Both the position numbers and the translations under genes were made by a program. This document shows, one piece after another, positions 62,954-64,000 of a stretch of DNA of 64,000 nucleotides. The notes below the pieces were generated by a model. The model was not told where the DNA came from. It did not search any database and saw only the letters and a list, made by a program, of their open reading frames with translations. Each line of letters opens with the position of its first letter. Position 1 is the first letter of the stretch. The DNA comes from Tanytarsus gracilentus (taxonomy: Eukaryota; Arthropoda; Insecta; Diptera; Chironomidae), in contig JAXRKN010000044.1 of assembly GCA_038502055.1 (NCBI GenBank), positions 9,728,501 to 9,792,500 on the forward strand. The letters are read 5' to 3'.

Positions 62954-64000
62954 CCCATTTTGAAAGCTTTTTTACTGTCGAGGAAATTTGCAAAAAACAC
63001 AAATAAAATTGCGGCAAATTAGGTTGTGTAATGGGAGCTGAAAAATAGGTGTGAATTTTGAAGAAAATCTCGATGTGGAACAGAGTCAAAAATTAAATAA
63101 AATTTGAGTGGGAAAATTTATCTAAAAATATTTAATACAAAAATATTTTTTTATGATGAAATTTCCCTCAATATGTAATTAAATTCTATTTTTAACCCCT
63201 AAAAAAAACAAAATTGCTTATCTTTCTGGAATTTTCATACTTCCCTCCCGATAAAGTCCACATTTGGGGATTTTACGCAGAAAAATACAAAAATTACGAA
63301 GTTTCTTTTATTGAGTCATTGTCGATCATTTTCTACTCAGTTCAATGTAACTTGTTTATGATATTTATGGATAATTAGTTTGACGATTAGCGACTAATGA
63401 GTTTGTTTGGACTGCACTGTGACTTTTTTGCACGGTAAATAGATTTAGTGAAAAATAAAATCAACATTGAGCGAGTGCGATAAAGTTTGATCTTGAAGGG
63501 GTGTGAAAAATTATTTAAAGGAAAACTCTTTAACCTCAGTAATCTTGAAATAAATTTCGAAATCACGAAAAAAAATTCCATGACACTGTTATTGTCACCC
63601 GACATGCCCAAAAGGTCGATGAAGTTTACATCGAGTCGCCTTTCTCGTAAAATTATCTCTCGGCTCTCAGTCACAGCGCACACATTCCGCAAAAGCAAAT
63701 AGAGATAATGAAAAAAATAAGATACAACTCAATTCGTACAATGACGACGTCAGGAACTCGTTAAACAATCAAAACAACAACTGACAAGGGTTGTGAGACT
63801 TAATTAAGGTTTTAATATTTTTTAAATTTAATTTTTAACAACAAATTTATTATGAAATTAAAATAAATTTCGAGATTTTATCCCTTGAGCAGCGGGAGGA
63901 AGTCGAAATGGCAAAAAAGTTAATTGTGCTACAATTTCACACTGCCGACAATGATCTTATGATATATTTCCGTTCATAATGACTTATTTTCACACACACA
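62954..64000. other. Non-coding stretch to window end
   Basis: AT-rich; the overlapping frames on opposite strands at 63387-63702 are both without recognisable domain. Nothing further supported. Confidence 0.5.

Noticed and set aside
1..64000. CRISPR arrays, bacterial operons or prophage
   Set aside because: The introns, intron-bearing insect gene families and transposon types show a eukaryotic nuclear sequence; none of the tandem arrays has the repeat-spacer form.

Overview
The window looks like nuclear DNA of a nematoceran fly, most probably a non-biting midge (Chironomidae). This is an inference from the high A+T content, spliceosomal introns of only 50-52 bp, insect-type gene families (a UDP-glycosyltransferase and ELO fatty-acid elongases), and many miniature DNA transposons. 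I could not search a database, so the genus is not claimed.

The window is gene-poor. All protein-coding content I can support sits in one cluster at about 7.1-13.6 kb. It consists of a single-exon membrane UDP-glycosyltransferase (minus strand) and a divergent, head-to-head pair of ELO-family genes whose start codons are 301 bp apart. The plus-strand ELO gene (3 coding exons, 258 aa) keeps the HVYHH histidine box. The minus-strand partner (4 coding exons, 252 aa) can be rebuilt with canonical splice sites and no frame damage, but its histidine box is altered to ALLHH and other catalytic signatures are eroded. It looks like an intact gene for a degenerate or non-catalytic elongase relative.

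Between the UGT and the ELO pair lies a satellite-like array with an exact 119-bp period, split by a 755-bp non-autonomous hAT-type element with a perfect 8-bp target duplication. Removing the element and one duplication copy restores the 119-bp register.

The rest (about 1-6.5 kb and 13.6-64 kb) has no gene I can recognise. It holds a series of mobile-element remnants. These are a TPRT-type insertion with a 21-bp target duplication and a GATT tail (20.0 kb), a 1.9-kb foldback element with a nested 246-bp MITE (36.1-38.0 kb), related 120-bp repeats (39.7-40.1 kb), and a 1.8-kb terminal-inverted-repeat element carrying a 59-60-bp tandem array and a tRNA-like relic (42.7-44.5 kb). There is also a second hAT-type element with an 8-bp duplication (44.9-45.5 kb) and a 1042-bp nearly complete palindrome built from GTGCAC/TGCGTAAT-type words with a 10-bp target duplication (61.9-62.9 kb). 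A 192-bp sequence is duplicated in inverted orientation 36 kb apart (18.5 and 54.8 kb). The remaining DNA is AT-rich with CT/GA-rich patches and microsatellites, as expected of introns or regulatory DNA of a large gene outside the window, but I cannot show which gene.
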